Below, in pieces: positions 12,601-21,800 of a DNA stretch of 64,000 nucleotides; position 1 is the first letter of the stretch; each line of letters opens with the position of its first letter. The stretch is from the NCBI RefSeq assembly GCF_035083965.1, contig NC_089732.1, forward strand, positions 9,687,424 to 9,751,423, given 5' to 3'. The notes beneath the pieces were generated by a model. It did not search any database. It was not told where the DNA came from and was given only the letters and a program-made list of their open reading frames with translations. A program made the translations under genes and the position numbers. This DNA is from Branchiostoma lanceolatum. Taxonomy: Eukaryota > Chordata > Leptocardii > Amphioxiformes > Branchiostomatidae.

Positions 12601-15600
12601 GATATCACTCTCTGATGAGAGAGGGTCTTGGATTAAGATATTGTCATCATCCATAAGCTAGGCTAAACTAAAGGAAGACGTGATCCTCTGTTGATGGTGA
12701 GAGGTTCTTGGGTGAACTAGAATGGCATTTTGGTTTGGATTGAGCAGCTCCTAGTTTGGGAGACGCGATATCACTTTATGATGAGAGAGGGTCTTGGATT
12801 AAGATATTGTCATCATCCACAAGCTAGGCCATTAACTAAAGGAAGACGTGATCCTCTGTTGACGGTGATAGGTTTGGTTTCCACCTAGTCAGTGGAGGGA
12901 GATTAAAGGCAGATCCAAATACATATTGGGTATGTGTGTGGCAGGAGTCGGCGGGTAGGGGCGATGTACGGCTTCAGTCGGTTGTGATGGACTACTTGTT
13001 GGCGCTGGCGACCGGTGTCATGTTGTATACGATACAGGATGGGCGCTGGCTCACCGGGTGGTAGGGTGGCCATGACCGTGAACGGTCCAGTCCAAGGGAG
13101 ACGGAGTTTGTACAGTGCTAAAGGTGGATGGTGAAGCCAGACGCGATCACCGACTCTGTACTGGTGGTAGTTGACACGGGGGGCTTGATGTTGGTCTTGC
13201 GTCTGATGGGACTGGGCGATGGCGTCGCGGACTGACTGGTAGGTGGGCTTCTCGGCCGTGGACGAGGTAGAAAGGAGAGCGCTTGGAGGTGGTGTGGCGG
13301 CTGGTGTTGTAGGCCAGGGCGACGTGGGGTAGGATTCTGTCCCAGTCGTTCTAGCGCCCTGCTAAACACTTCGCAAATATGTCTTTCATCGTCCGGTTAA
13401 ATCGCTCGACTTGGCCGTCGCCCTGTGGGTGGTAGGGCGATGTGCGCGTTTTACGAATTCCAAGTCGGGTGCAGAGTTCGGAGATGAGGTGGGATTCATA
13501 CTGTGGCCTTTGGTAGCGTCCGGCAGTTCGGTGTAGTAGCCGAACGCTGCGCCGGTGAGGTAGGTGGGGAGGTGGCGCAGCTTCGCTGCATGGGTTGTCC
13601 AGTGGTTGGGACTCGGCCCAGGCATCGAATTGCTGGCTCCAGAACTGGAAGTCGTCGCTCCCGTCGAAGGACGGGGGGGGGGGGGGGGGGGGGGGTCTCG
13701 GGGGGAGTCGAACATTGTGCGGCTGCCATGGCGTGGATAAAATATACTCGGAAGTATAGGCCGCTGCCACCAATTGTTATGTGGTAAGAACAAGGCTAAG
13801 AGAGGCACAGCAGCACACACGGAGATGGACTTCAGACTGACTCCGGACCGCATGGTCGGAGGTTTATCAATCAGGGACAGTGCCCTAACTCGTCCCAGAT
13901 GTCAATTGTGTCATCCCCCCATATTTGGGATCATTTGGTGAATACTACATGTGTGCTCATTTACGTCCCAGTAAGTGATTAGGATGGGGGATAGACGATG
14001 CGTTTGGTTCGAGGTAAGAATGTTGTACATAGAGACGTACAATTAGCCTTACGGCAAGAATACTGTAAGTCAACGTTATGCAGTTTATTTGCGGTATGTC
14101 GGTTTTTGTGCCAAGCCTGTGCAAAGAGGGAATATTTTTGCGATTATTGGCTTGGGGTTTTAATATATTTTTCTGTCACCCGTCCGAAAAGGTGCTGATT
14201 AGGATGGGATGAGAATGGGATGAGAATGGGATAGGTTTAGGTTGTGGCGGTTTGGATGAGTATGGGGGTTGTAGTTATGAATTGCCTACGGTCATGAAGA
14301 AAGGTTGATATAAGTAGGGCTATCAGGATAGAACGTAGCGACGTAGGCACTACCCCATAACTCATTAAGGATGATTCAATGATTGCGCAGTGTAGATAGT
14401 TTACTATTTACACTGCGCTATAATTGGATCAATCCGCCAATGACATCACCTAATGCTATAAAAGGAGCGGCAGTTGACCATGCTGTGTAGTTAACTGAAA
14501 TCATCCGCAACGCCGAGGAGCGTGGTGGAAGGCAGGTCCCGGACAGAGTGAGCAAGGGTTGGACAAAAGTAGCGAGGAGTCGGGCTCTTGGTTTTAGCGC
14601 CCCCACCCACCCGCCCTTCCTTTCATTAGTTGATATGTAGGGACTCTCTTTCATCACGCGACTTCGGCACTACCCCATAACTCATTAAGGATGATTCAAT
14701 GATTGCGCAGTGTAGATAGTTTACTATTTGCTGTCTTGTAAACGCTTGATATCCCAATAGGTCTGCTCTTATCCAATGTTGACTCATGTTTTGCTGCATT
14801 TCTTCAGTTATACCGTGTGGGCAGTGATGTTGTGTGCAAACCTGGGCGTAGCAATCCTCCTCGCCATCAACAACTGCCTCAACCCGTACGAGTGGGGCGG
14901 ACTGGCCAAACGAGGAGAAGTCGAAGAAGAGGAAGGGAAAAGCCTCAACTTCTGGAACAGCCTATGGACCGTCTGGGGCGCTTACGTGGCCGCCGGTCCC
15001 GAGTTTCTACCGCGCTCCTTCGCCGGACGAGTCCTGGCATCTTTATGGTTTTTCGTCTGCCTCGTCGCCATTTCTTCGTACACCGCGAACCTCGCCGCTT
15101 TCCTGACCAAAACCAACCTGGACCAGCAAATCTCGTCTCTGAAAGACCTGGCCAACAGTGACTACCAGTTCGGGGCTCTGGAGAGGAACACTATCGTCAA
15201 GTTCCTGATGAATAGCACCGACGAACCCTACAAGACCCTCGGCAGGCGGCTGAAGCGCTGGGGAGGCGAGGTCCTGATGGATTCTCGGGACAAGCTGCTG
15301 AAGAAAGCCGAGGATGAACGATTCGTCTTCATCGCGGACAACGAGAACCAGTTCCGTGTGAAGGAGGAGCTCTGCAACTTGATCGTGGTGGGAGAAAGGT
15401 CAGTGTAACTTCATCTGCTAATGTGCTGCCACTGCTGTAGTTCAGTGGTCAGCTATGCTTAGGTCCCAATTGAAAAAAAGGGCCCCGCCGGGTAGTTCAC
15501 GGGCTGTTTTTGGCCCTTTCGGGCTTGACCCCTACGAGGCCCCGTGGGACACCCTGCGGCTGCCGGGCTATTTGTTTGGCCCGTCCGGGGCCCCGAATCA

Positions 15601-16200
15601 TTGTAACCCGGCCTTGAAATCAACGCGGGACCCGGTAACAAATAGATGCCGTGAGGTAATCGTGCGAGCACCGGGAGCTTGTCAGTTGACTAAGATACAG
15701 AAAATAAAGAAAATATTGGGTGACTTAAGACGTGTCTAATACTATATATCTTTAGCTACATTTTCTGGAATTGTCTTTCCGAAAGTAGACTGATAGACTG
15801 ACCAGCGCTTACTGATCCTTGCAGGTTCTTCCGCTCCCCCACCGCCCTGATGTTCCCTCGCGGCTCGCCTTACGTCACGGAGTTTAACCGGCAGATCCTG
15901 CTGTTCCGGGAGGAGGGGTTCATGGACATCCTGCGAGACCGCTACCTGAACGTCCCCGGGGAGTGCTCCACAAAGTTCGTCGCCCAAGACGACGGCCAGC
16001 TGCAGATAGAGAGCTTCATCGGCCTGTTCTACCTGCTGCTGATCGGGGTCGCGCTCTTTCTCATCGTCGGATTGGTGGAGATATTTTTCTTTGGCGTAAA
16101 AGGAGAGAAGGGTGAGAAAGACGACGAGAAGAAAGACGACGCACCGGACTCGAGACTTAAATGGGCCATAAATGGACAGGCGAATGCGGTGTACCTGTAG
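649..16200 (+). CDS. Ionotropic glutamate receptor, tandem copy A (5' partial)
   Basis: Ligand-gated cation channel subunit of the plasma membrane. Coding exons: 649-801, 1591-1760, 1964-2102, 2581-2789, 3006-3059, 3557-3649, 3936-4073, 4426-4542, 4772-4882, 5268-5483, 5877-6028, 14808-15398, 15825-16200 (stop TAG). All have AG/GT borders and compatible phases, with no internal stop. Order: amino-terminal domain, S1 lobe (exons 4772-6028), M1, re-entrant pore loop and M3 carrying [11 protein letters not shown]2, M4 and a short charged tail. The signal-peptide exon lies off the left edge; the first exon here enters in phase 1, exactly as exon 2 of copy B does. With a 109-nt first exon the protein would be about 875 residues, usual for the family. 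The intron 6029-14807 is 8.8 kb, against 315 bp in copy B, because of mobile elements. It is not a clear AMPA, kainate or NMDA orthologue. Lancelets are known to have an expanded Epsilon class, which is a guess for this pair. Confidence 0.93.
999..1196. mobile_element. Foldback MITE with 9-bp target duplication
   Basis: Two 99-bp arms, nearly perfectly inverted, meet at the palindrome tagccggcta centred at 1097/1098. One mismatch was found (1092 against 1103). The element is flanked by the direct repeat GGACTCCAG at 990-998 and 1197-1205. Long terminal inverted repeats with a 9-bp duplication are typical of Mutator-like (MULE) elements; that class is inferred. The corresponding intron of copy B lacks it. 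Confidence 0.85.
1225..1505. mobile_element. GC-rich MITE copy 1
   Basis: Contains the shared family phrases cacgccc/gggcgtg, ccccgtgggacaccctgcgg, tcaacccgggacccggtaac and caccggtgcaaatttgacc. It ends in gaccgtagca followed by taa, like the intact copy at 46578-46778. The left end is eroded, so that boundary is approximate. Confidence 0.55.
3100..3330 (+). mobile_element. tRNA-derived SINE in copy A intron
   Basis: Starts with a tRNA-like head: an A-box-like tgtagctcaattggcagc and a B-box-like ggtttgaatccgag about 60 bp later, followed by an unrelated body. The homologous intron in copy B (23853-23999) shares the flank gcttaagattcttcat but lacks this insert, so it is an insertion rather than ancestral intron sequence. 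Confidence 0.65.
5498..5806. mobile_element. GC-rich MITE copy 2
   Basis: Begins taa then tacttgggtcacatttg, close to the TIR of the intact copy at 46578. It contains caccggtgcccgtaggg, ttctcacgattagcttacgg and a run of A before cccgttaactacccggcggg. It lies in the copy A intron between exons 5268-5483 and 5877-6028; copy B carries a shorter relative at the same place. Confidence 0.65.
6190..6300 (+). promoter_or_regulatory. Element-borne core promoter (CCAAT, CRE-like, TATA)
   Basis: Downstream of the left TIR are ccaatgacatcacc (CCAAT plus CRE-like tgacatca, about 6223-6236) and gctataaaaggag (TATA box, about 6241-6253). The same block recurs at about 14436-14468 in the short element. Its conservation in both elements suggests an element promoter; no transcript evidence is available. 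Confidence 0.5.
6301..7800. other. Unrecognised GT-rich interior of the TIR element
   Basis: No gene recognised. The strand is rich in G and T with several pyrimidine-AG tracts. Short open segments near 6961-7280, 7435-7560 and 7663-7770 look exon-like, but they match no family I know and do not share a frame. They could be remnants of an element gene. Confidence 0.35.
7826..10040. repeat. 113-bp minisatellite, about 19 units
   Basis: The unit contains gtacgtcgtggtggtgttcg, tcgacgtccccagttgag, tgttatttggcacatttt and gaggggcagtcgagcgg, then cacacgtgacgtgaca. The period is exactly 113 bp in the left part (hallmarks recur at about 7886, 7999, 8112 and so on), with 112-114 bp units later. Left units are nearly identical and units toward 10 kb are more diverged. 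The long open frames on the minus strand here are an effect of the repeat and not genes. Confidence 0.93.
10041..11300. repeat. Degenerate extension of the 113-bp minisatellite
   Basis: Diverged units keep the order cgtgcatgtggt, gtcctcagtgga, ttggcaca, agtgcggacactcg, gtcgagcgtgacacac at about 105-115 bp spacing, fading out beyond about 11.3 kb. This edge looks older than the homogeneous left part. Confidence 0.7.
11301..12530. other. Unassigned interior of the TIR element
   Basis: Scattered minisatellite-like words (gcatgt, cgttcg, gtgacacac) persist to about 11.7 kb. Beyond that I see no repeat or coding signal I can name. Confidence 0.4.
12540..12875. repeat. 166-bp direct repeat, two copies
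   Basis: Two adjacent copies of a block running from gaatggcattttggtttgga through ggattaagatattgtcatca to aaggaagacgtgatcctctg, offset by 166 bp (hallmarks at 12555 and 12721). They differ by a few substitutions and short indels. Confidence 0.85.
12950..13790 (-). pseudogene. Ty3/gypsy retroelement remnant (gag-like joined to integrase)
   Basis: Old, broken endogenous retroelement read on the minus strand. Just downstream of ttggtggcagcgg, a typical gypsy primer-binding-site region near 13770-13785, is a gag-like segment with a polyproline run. It is followed directly by the end of an integrase core ([18 protein letters not shown]). Protease, reverse transcriptase and RNase H are absent, so an internal deletion fused gag to integrase. 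Further down, integrase C-terminal sequence ([19 protein letters not shown]) continues but in shifted frames. No matching 3' LTR was found. It lies inside the larger TIR element. Confidence 0.8.
13673..13695. repeat. Poly-G run (23 G)
   Basis: An uninterrupted homopolymer corresponding to the polyproline codons of the gag-like remnant. Its exact length may be unreliable in sequencing. Confidence 0.9.
14401..14720. mobile_element. Short TIR relative of the 8.2-kb element
   Basis: Abuts the large element with only ttactatttacactgcgc between the two termini. It repeats the first about 100 bp of the large element (through ctgtgtagttaactgaaatc) and the last about 55 bp (cactaccccataactcatta to tgtagatagt). 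Its unrelated 150-bp middle makes a MITE-like deletion derivative that retains the TATA/CCAAT block. Confidence 0.75.
15455..15690. mobile_element. GC-rich MITE copy 3
   Basis: Opens with tatgcttaggtcccaattga and includes cgaggccccgtgggacaccc, tcaacgcgggacccggtaac and gcgagcaccggg. It lies between the last two exons of copy A. The right boundary is approximate. Confidence 0.65.
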
Positions 16201-18884
16201 TAGACAGAACAGGAAATGGCACATAATGTACAGAATGACCCGTCGTCTCATAGCCACACTATGTAATTATGATGAAATATCTGTAACGCAATGTAACACA
16301 GGGCAAAGGCCATAAACCCTTTTGCGGCGACGCTATCTAGGAGTGAACATAGTAGAGTAAATTTAGTATTGTGTGTAGTTTGCAAGCAGGAATTGTACAG
16401 GAATTTTCTTGGCTGTCCGGGCAAGTGCAGTTCTTGTTTTCATACCGCCCCTGAAAGAGGGACATCGCATCCTAGAAATGTCTATTGTAGTAAAGATACA
16501 CATGCCATTATATAGACCCCAAGGAGTATGGATATCTACATTATAGTAATTACTTACATACAGTGGAATTTTTAGATTATAAATACAAACGAAAATTTAT
16601 GTAACATATGTAGCATATATATTGTATTTATGCAATTACCACATCATGATATTAGCATAACTCAGGTATATGTCTGGAACTATTGATTTGCCTTATTTCA
16701 TAACTACCTCTGACCCACATCCCCATAACTACCTCTGACCAACATCCCCATAACTACCTCTGACCCACATCCCCATAACTACCTCTGACCAACATCCCCA
16801 TAACTACCTCTGACCAACATCCCCATAACTATCTCTGATACACATCCCCATAACTACCTCTGATACACATCCCCATAACTACCTCTGATACACATCCCCA
16901 TAACTATCTCTGATACACATGCCCGTAACTACCTCTGATACAAATGCCCATAACTACTTCTAATACACATGCCCATAACTACCTCTAATACACATGCCCA
17001 TAACTACCTCTAATACACATAACTATCTCTGATACATATCCCCATAATAACCTCTGATACACATCCCCAAAATAACCTCTTGACCAACATCCCCGTAACT
17101 ACCTCTGATACACATCCCCATAACTACTTCGAGATCTGATACCTCTTGATACACATCCCTATAAATACCTCTGATAACGATTAAACCTCCTTGCTCCGAT
17201 ACGCATCCCCATAAGTACCTCTGATACACCTCTGATACACAGCCCCATAACTACCTATGCCAGTTCATATCCCCATAACTGCCTCTAATGCACATCTCCA
17301 TAACTTCCCTGATATCTGATGCACATCCTCATAAACTAACTGTGAGGAAATCCTGACGTAGTTGCTGACGTGACATTTAGGGACGAAACATTTCTTCACC
17401 TGGCTGCCATGTTGGAAAGGCTCCAGGGGGCGACCAATCACAAACAAAAGGTCTAGATCATACCAAATATCGCACGGGGAGAGCTTGGTCAATACATTCA
17501 TACAGGTGTCAAATGTTTGAAGATTTGTAAATAATATGGTAGTTTCGGAACTATTATCTTATCTGCAAAGAAGGTCATGTTTCGTTGCCTTTTGTTTCAT
17601 TGCATGTTGAGTTGTAATTGTATCTAATAGTATACTAGACTAAGTATAACGTAGCGTCACATGGCGCCAGTGCAGGCCTGGTATGAAACTCAGTGAGCGG
17701 GAATAATCCTATATGATAGTGGTCCAAGGACGATACCCCGAGGCACACCATGACAAGTCTCTTTATTTTGACTTAGCCTCATCAGGCCAAACGACTTGCA
17801 CCAATGATTGGTTTAGCCTCCTAGGCACCCATCGATGATGATTGATAGACGCTACCATTATCGGTCAATGGTCTAGCATGTTGGCCTCGTTGGTTCAGTT
17901 CCCTTCGGGACATCGGTCGCTTGCGTAAGCTAGTTACCTTGCCTGTTTTGTTTTCTGGCGGATGACCTTGAATGTGTTACGTAAAACCTTAAAGAAGAGG
18001 TGTGGCTGCAGCTTGTTTTTTTAACGTCTTCCAATTTTTCCCATTCCCGAAAATCAAGTCTTACTCTTGATGCCCAATTTTTTAACAGTTCTTTTCATTG
18101 GGGCCGAAATGCCACAAAAGCACTTGTTTTCGCTGATAATGTTAACATCCTCATATAACGCTGTTACTTCAATATAACAATGTAAATCAACTACAGTTAA
18201 ACTAGTCTGTATAACACAAACTCCAGCTGTCCGGGGATTTCTTTCCCCTCTTGGGTTGCGAGGCGGTTACAGGGCGGCGAGCGGTCACAGGAGGCTTGAT
18301 TGAATTCAGGCTACAGTTAAACCTGGTCTCACCAACCACAAGAGCGACTGAGTATATATCAAATGATTGGTAGGCGAGAGGGAGTGATTGGTCCTGGCAT
18401 ATGAGTCCATTTTTGATGGACAGGGCCCAAGGTCATACTGTTTGAGAATGATCAAGGACGCCAGGTATCGCCCAGGGTGAGTCATGCGCAGATGGTCAGG
18501 ACAATGGAGATAATTGACTCGTCATGATTCAGGGCGTCCTGCGTCATTAGTAGGTGTGTCTGTGATCAAGTCAGGAGGCTTGTTGTGACTCTGTGGCACC
18601 GACAGCTTCACTACACTTCAGAAAAGTTAGTCTTACAGGGCGGGAGACTTTCTTCAAGTTGAACCGGATCTTCAATAGCGCAGTGTTAACTAACTTATAA
18701 ACAGTTGGTTGAAACGCCGCCGCACCTTTACTGACTCAGTTGTGAGTCCAGGTAAAAGGCAGTTGAAGAGAGTGGTTGCAGAAGCACAGACATCATCCCA
18801 GTCGTTTCTATCGAAGCGAGTGTTGGTAACCGGCTACTTGACGTTCTCTCGAAGCTGTACCTGGCACAGGAGTGGACGGGAAAG
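16201..18884. other. Spacer between receptor copies A and B
   Basis: Holds the 3' flank of copy A, a 25-bp minisatellite (listed separately) and the 5' flank of copy B. No coding exon, RNA gene or clear TATA box was found. A canonical polyadenylation signal just after the copy A stop was not evident. Confidence 0.6.
16697..17340. repeat. 25-bp minisatellite, about 25 units
   Basis: Units of the type ccccataactacctctgata followed by cacat, with variants (gaccaacat, atgcccata). The same unit occurs downstream of copy B at 29668-29912, so the array predates the duplication and has expanded unequally. Confidence 0.93.
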
Positions 18885-21800
18885 ATGGGACGCCTTCCCG
18901 GTGAGAAACGCCCGCCCTCCCGCACCCTGGGGCTACTACTGGTTCTCCTTCTGAGCCAAGTTGAGACCGTCTTCAGCCTGAACGTTGATATCGGTAAGCC
19001 TTAGAATTTTTTTTAATATGTTGTGTTTTGTTTCTTTTTGTTGGTGACCTATCATCAGTGCATTTTTGTACAGGATCAGTGACGTAGGAATGGTTTTGTA
19101 CAATAGGACCAGGCTGACCACGACTCAATTTTCTTTTCTGTACAGTTGATCTCCAAATCGGTAAACAGTGTGTTTTCGTTTCTCCATTGTACCAGTGGCA
19201 TTTGGCTACCAGTACTACGTACAATTTTTTTCATGCAGTGGGGGATGTTTTTTTTTGCCCTGTTTTTCTCAGTCTGCCGCCGGCCATAAGTGCAGACAAA
19301 ATACTAGTACACACAGGGCTAGGGATGGGCAGTGTCCTTTTGTTCAGATATAATCATACATACTGCACAAAAACTGTTATTCTTTCTGTCGTAGATTCAT
19401 GTACGTCGTTGAAACGAATAGGAAAATAAGCTATGGTTCTTTGGTCTAGGTATGAGGGGAATGGAAAGCTAAATCTTTCGTCTTTGTTTGTTTAGCTTTA
19501 CCGGAGGCGCGGCTTGGGTGTATGTATGAAGGAAGGCATGTGGAAACGTAATATTATTGATATCTTAACGATTGTCATTCACTCCCTTTGGATAATTGTA
19601 CAGGTCACTAAGGCTTGGTGGGTTAGGCAACGATTTTTTGAGATCTTATCATTGGACAATTATTATTGCCAATCCCTTTGGCATTTATTCAACTTCAGTT
19701 TGACGACTGTTTTGGTCATGTTCTTTTGCAAGACGTGTGTCACACCGCCGTGCTCATCAATCGATGAAATCAGGCATGGACTAATAGCTGGAAAATCACC
19801 CACATTTTTGCCTCTTTTTGCACGCCTTAGTATTTATCCCGTTCAAAATCATATCGCAAATTTAGAAAGTTAGATAAATCAACATAAATCAAGTACGGAA
19901 CAAGTCCAGCTGTTCGTCGACAGAATTTGTCGTTTCCTTTGTAGATGTATACCAAAATGAATTTATGAAAATACACATAAAAAAAAAAGAACAAAGCAAA
20001 AGACGTTGATCATTTGAGTGGAAACTATGTAAAGGTAATTGCACACGGGCGAATATATTCGCGGTACTGATCAACATGAAAAAGTAAATGTATCCCCTCC
20101 GATAAAATAGTCCGACTTGTACAATCCAGTCGTATCTATGACATTTACTATATCCTTAGACGAAATCCTGAAAATCATTTTGTGTGTATTGTTGACGTCA
20201 CCAAGTACATGGCCCTTGGCTCGGAGGACACAGAAATTTATCACTGTGTTTGTCACCATCTTGTTCCCGTTTGATATTAAACATTAAAAATTAAAAAGCA
20301 CCGTTGCTAATCCGGAAGGTCAATGGACGCAAAAATAGGTCAATGAACTCTTGCATGGATTTAATCTCATTTTTGTCCCACTCGTTAGAGCTTATATTGA
20401 ATATCAGAACACTTATATAGCAAATAGAAGAGTACAGTTTATGACTGGTATCACTGGGTCACATTTAACGCATAATTTAAGGGTTCTTTTCGCTGACCAT
20501 GACAACCAGTAAGTGAGTAACGTGTTTTGTCAGAGGCTGACGTTTATTTCGTGTGCCTTATAAGAGAATATGCGTATGAGGTATGTGTTGATGGATGTCG
20601 ACACAGAATACACGAACAATGTCATAGTGGAAAATTGCTAAAGCACAACATATACATGCACTGCTTTGTAAGTGTTAACATTGATTTAAAGCAATTTCTA
20701 ACTGATGGACCGGGACATGTCCCAGTGGGGCAAGCGGTAACGCAACCCCGCTGCTTCGCCATCTGGATCAAATTCCGTGGATCCTAAGGGCCCACGTTCG
20801 ATCCTCAGTGGTCGACTCGAGCTCGGACATGTTGTAAGGGATTGCAGTCGTCATTTCAGATGGTGACGTAAAGCCGGCGGCCCCGTGTATGAGGGAGCTT
20901 TGGGCGTAAGCCTCAAGCGTCATAACTCTGCACGTAAAAGAACCCAACACACTTATCGAGAAGAGTAGGGGTGACCCGGTGTGCTTGGCCAAAAACGCGA
21001 GCCGTGGCGAAGCCGCATTGCACTACCACTAGCTACTAGAAAAAGCATCATGCTTCACCTCAATTGAGGATGCCTGCTTTACCCTTTACCCTTATGTATA
21101 TTACATGTGCTATGAAGCACGTAATTTGACTGTTTGCACGTAAATTGTAAATACAAATTAGCATACTATATTTCCGTCAGATTAGCCAAGTCGGTGACTG
21201 AACCCATAGAGTTATGCATTATTTATTGTGCTAACCAACACACCATTACTTCTTACATGATTACACCTTTTTCTCACTCGACTCAGATGAAAATGAGAAC
21301 CTAGCTTCGGTTAGGGGCGTGTTTGAGGAGAGCCACACGATAGTAAGATTGGGGCGGTTACAGTCTGGTTCTGGGTTGACGTCTTGATCTCAATGAATAA
21401 ATGAACAAACCTTGTTAAATCTTGTTGTCCACACCAGGAGTGATGTATGCAGCTGGAAACAAGGAAGCGTACGGCGAGGGGGTTCGTAATCTCCTGCGTG
21501 ACGTCAGCGAGTCGCCAGGATTCCCCAACGTCACGTTCTCTCTGGTGGAGCTGGAGTCCAGCTGTACGGAGAAGGACGCTCTGGACAACGGTAAGAATAA
21601 TTGACTATTTATCCTGGCTAAGTTAAAAGAATGACTATAATGGAAAAACTACTTGGACATAGGATAGCGATAGGCAGAATTTTTGTCACATTTTTTTTTA
21701 CCAGGCTGCAGAAACCTTGAGGAGATTCAAGAAAACTCCTTATGGTAAAAAAGAAAAAAGGGACAGCGGGCACGTGCTACCCCTTTTTTCACCAAATGGA

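Larger units (their letters stand above)
6190..14400. mobile_element. Large TIR DNA element (nested, about 8.2 kb)
   Basis: The left end reads ctatttacactgcgct (6190-6205). The right end, reverse-complemented, reads actatctacactgcgc (14385-14400). The inner TIR continues with a match to roughly attgratcaatcc. Nothing like it is in the 315-bp intron of copy B, whose flank aaataggagct...tgtaaacgc is interrupted here. Inside are a GT-rich segment (6.3-7.8 kb), a 113-bp minisatellite, a direct repeat and a gypsy fragment. No transposase was recognised, so it may be non-autonomous or composite. Superfamily unknown; a TIR beginning cactg would fit CACTA/Chapaev-like elements but this was not established. 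Confidence 0.6.

Noticed and set aside
6190..14720. Interpretation as an LTR retrotransposon with LTRs at each end
   Set aside because: The shared terminal blocks are inverted relative to each other (tacactgcgc and gcgcagtgta), and the left end lacks the right terminal block, so TIR ends fit better.
18709..18954. Alternative start in an 81-codon frame overlapping receptor B exon 1
   Set aside because: It is in a different frame from the signal peptide beginning at 18885 and does not join exon 2 in phase.
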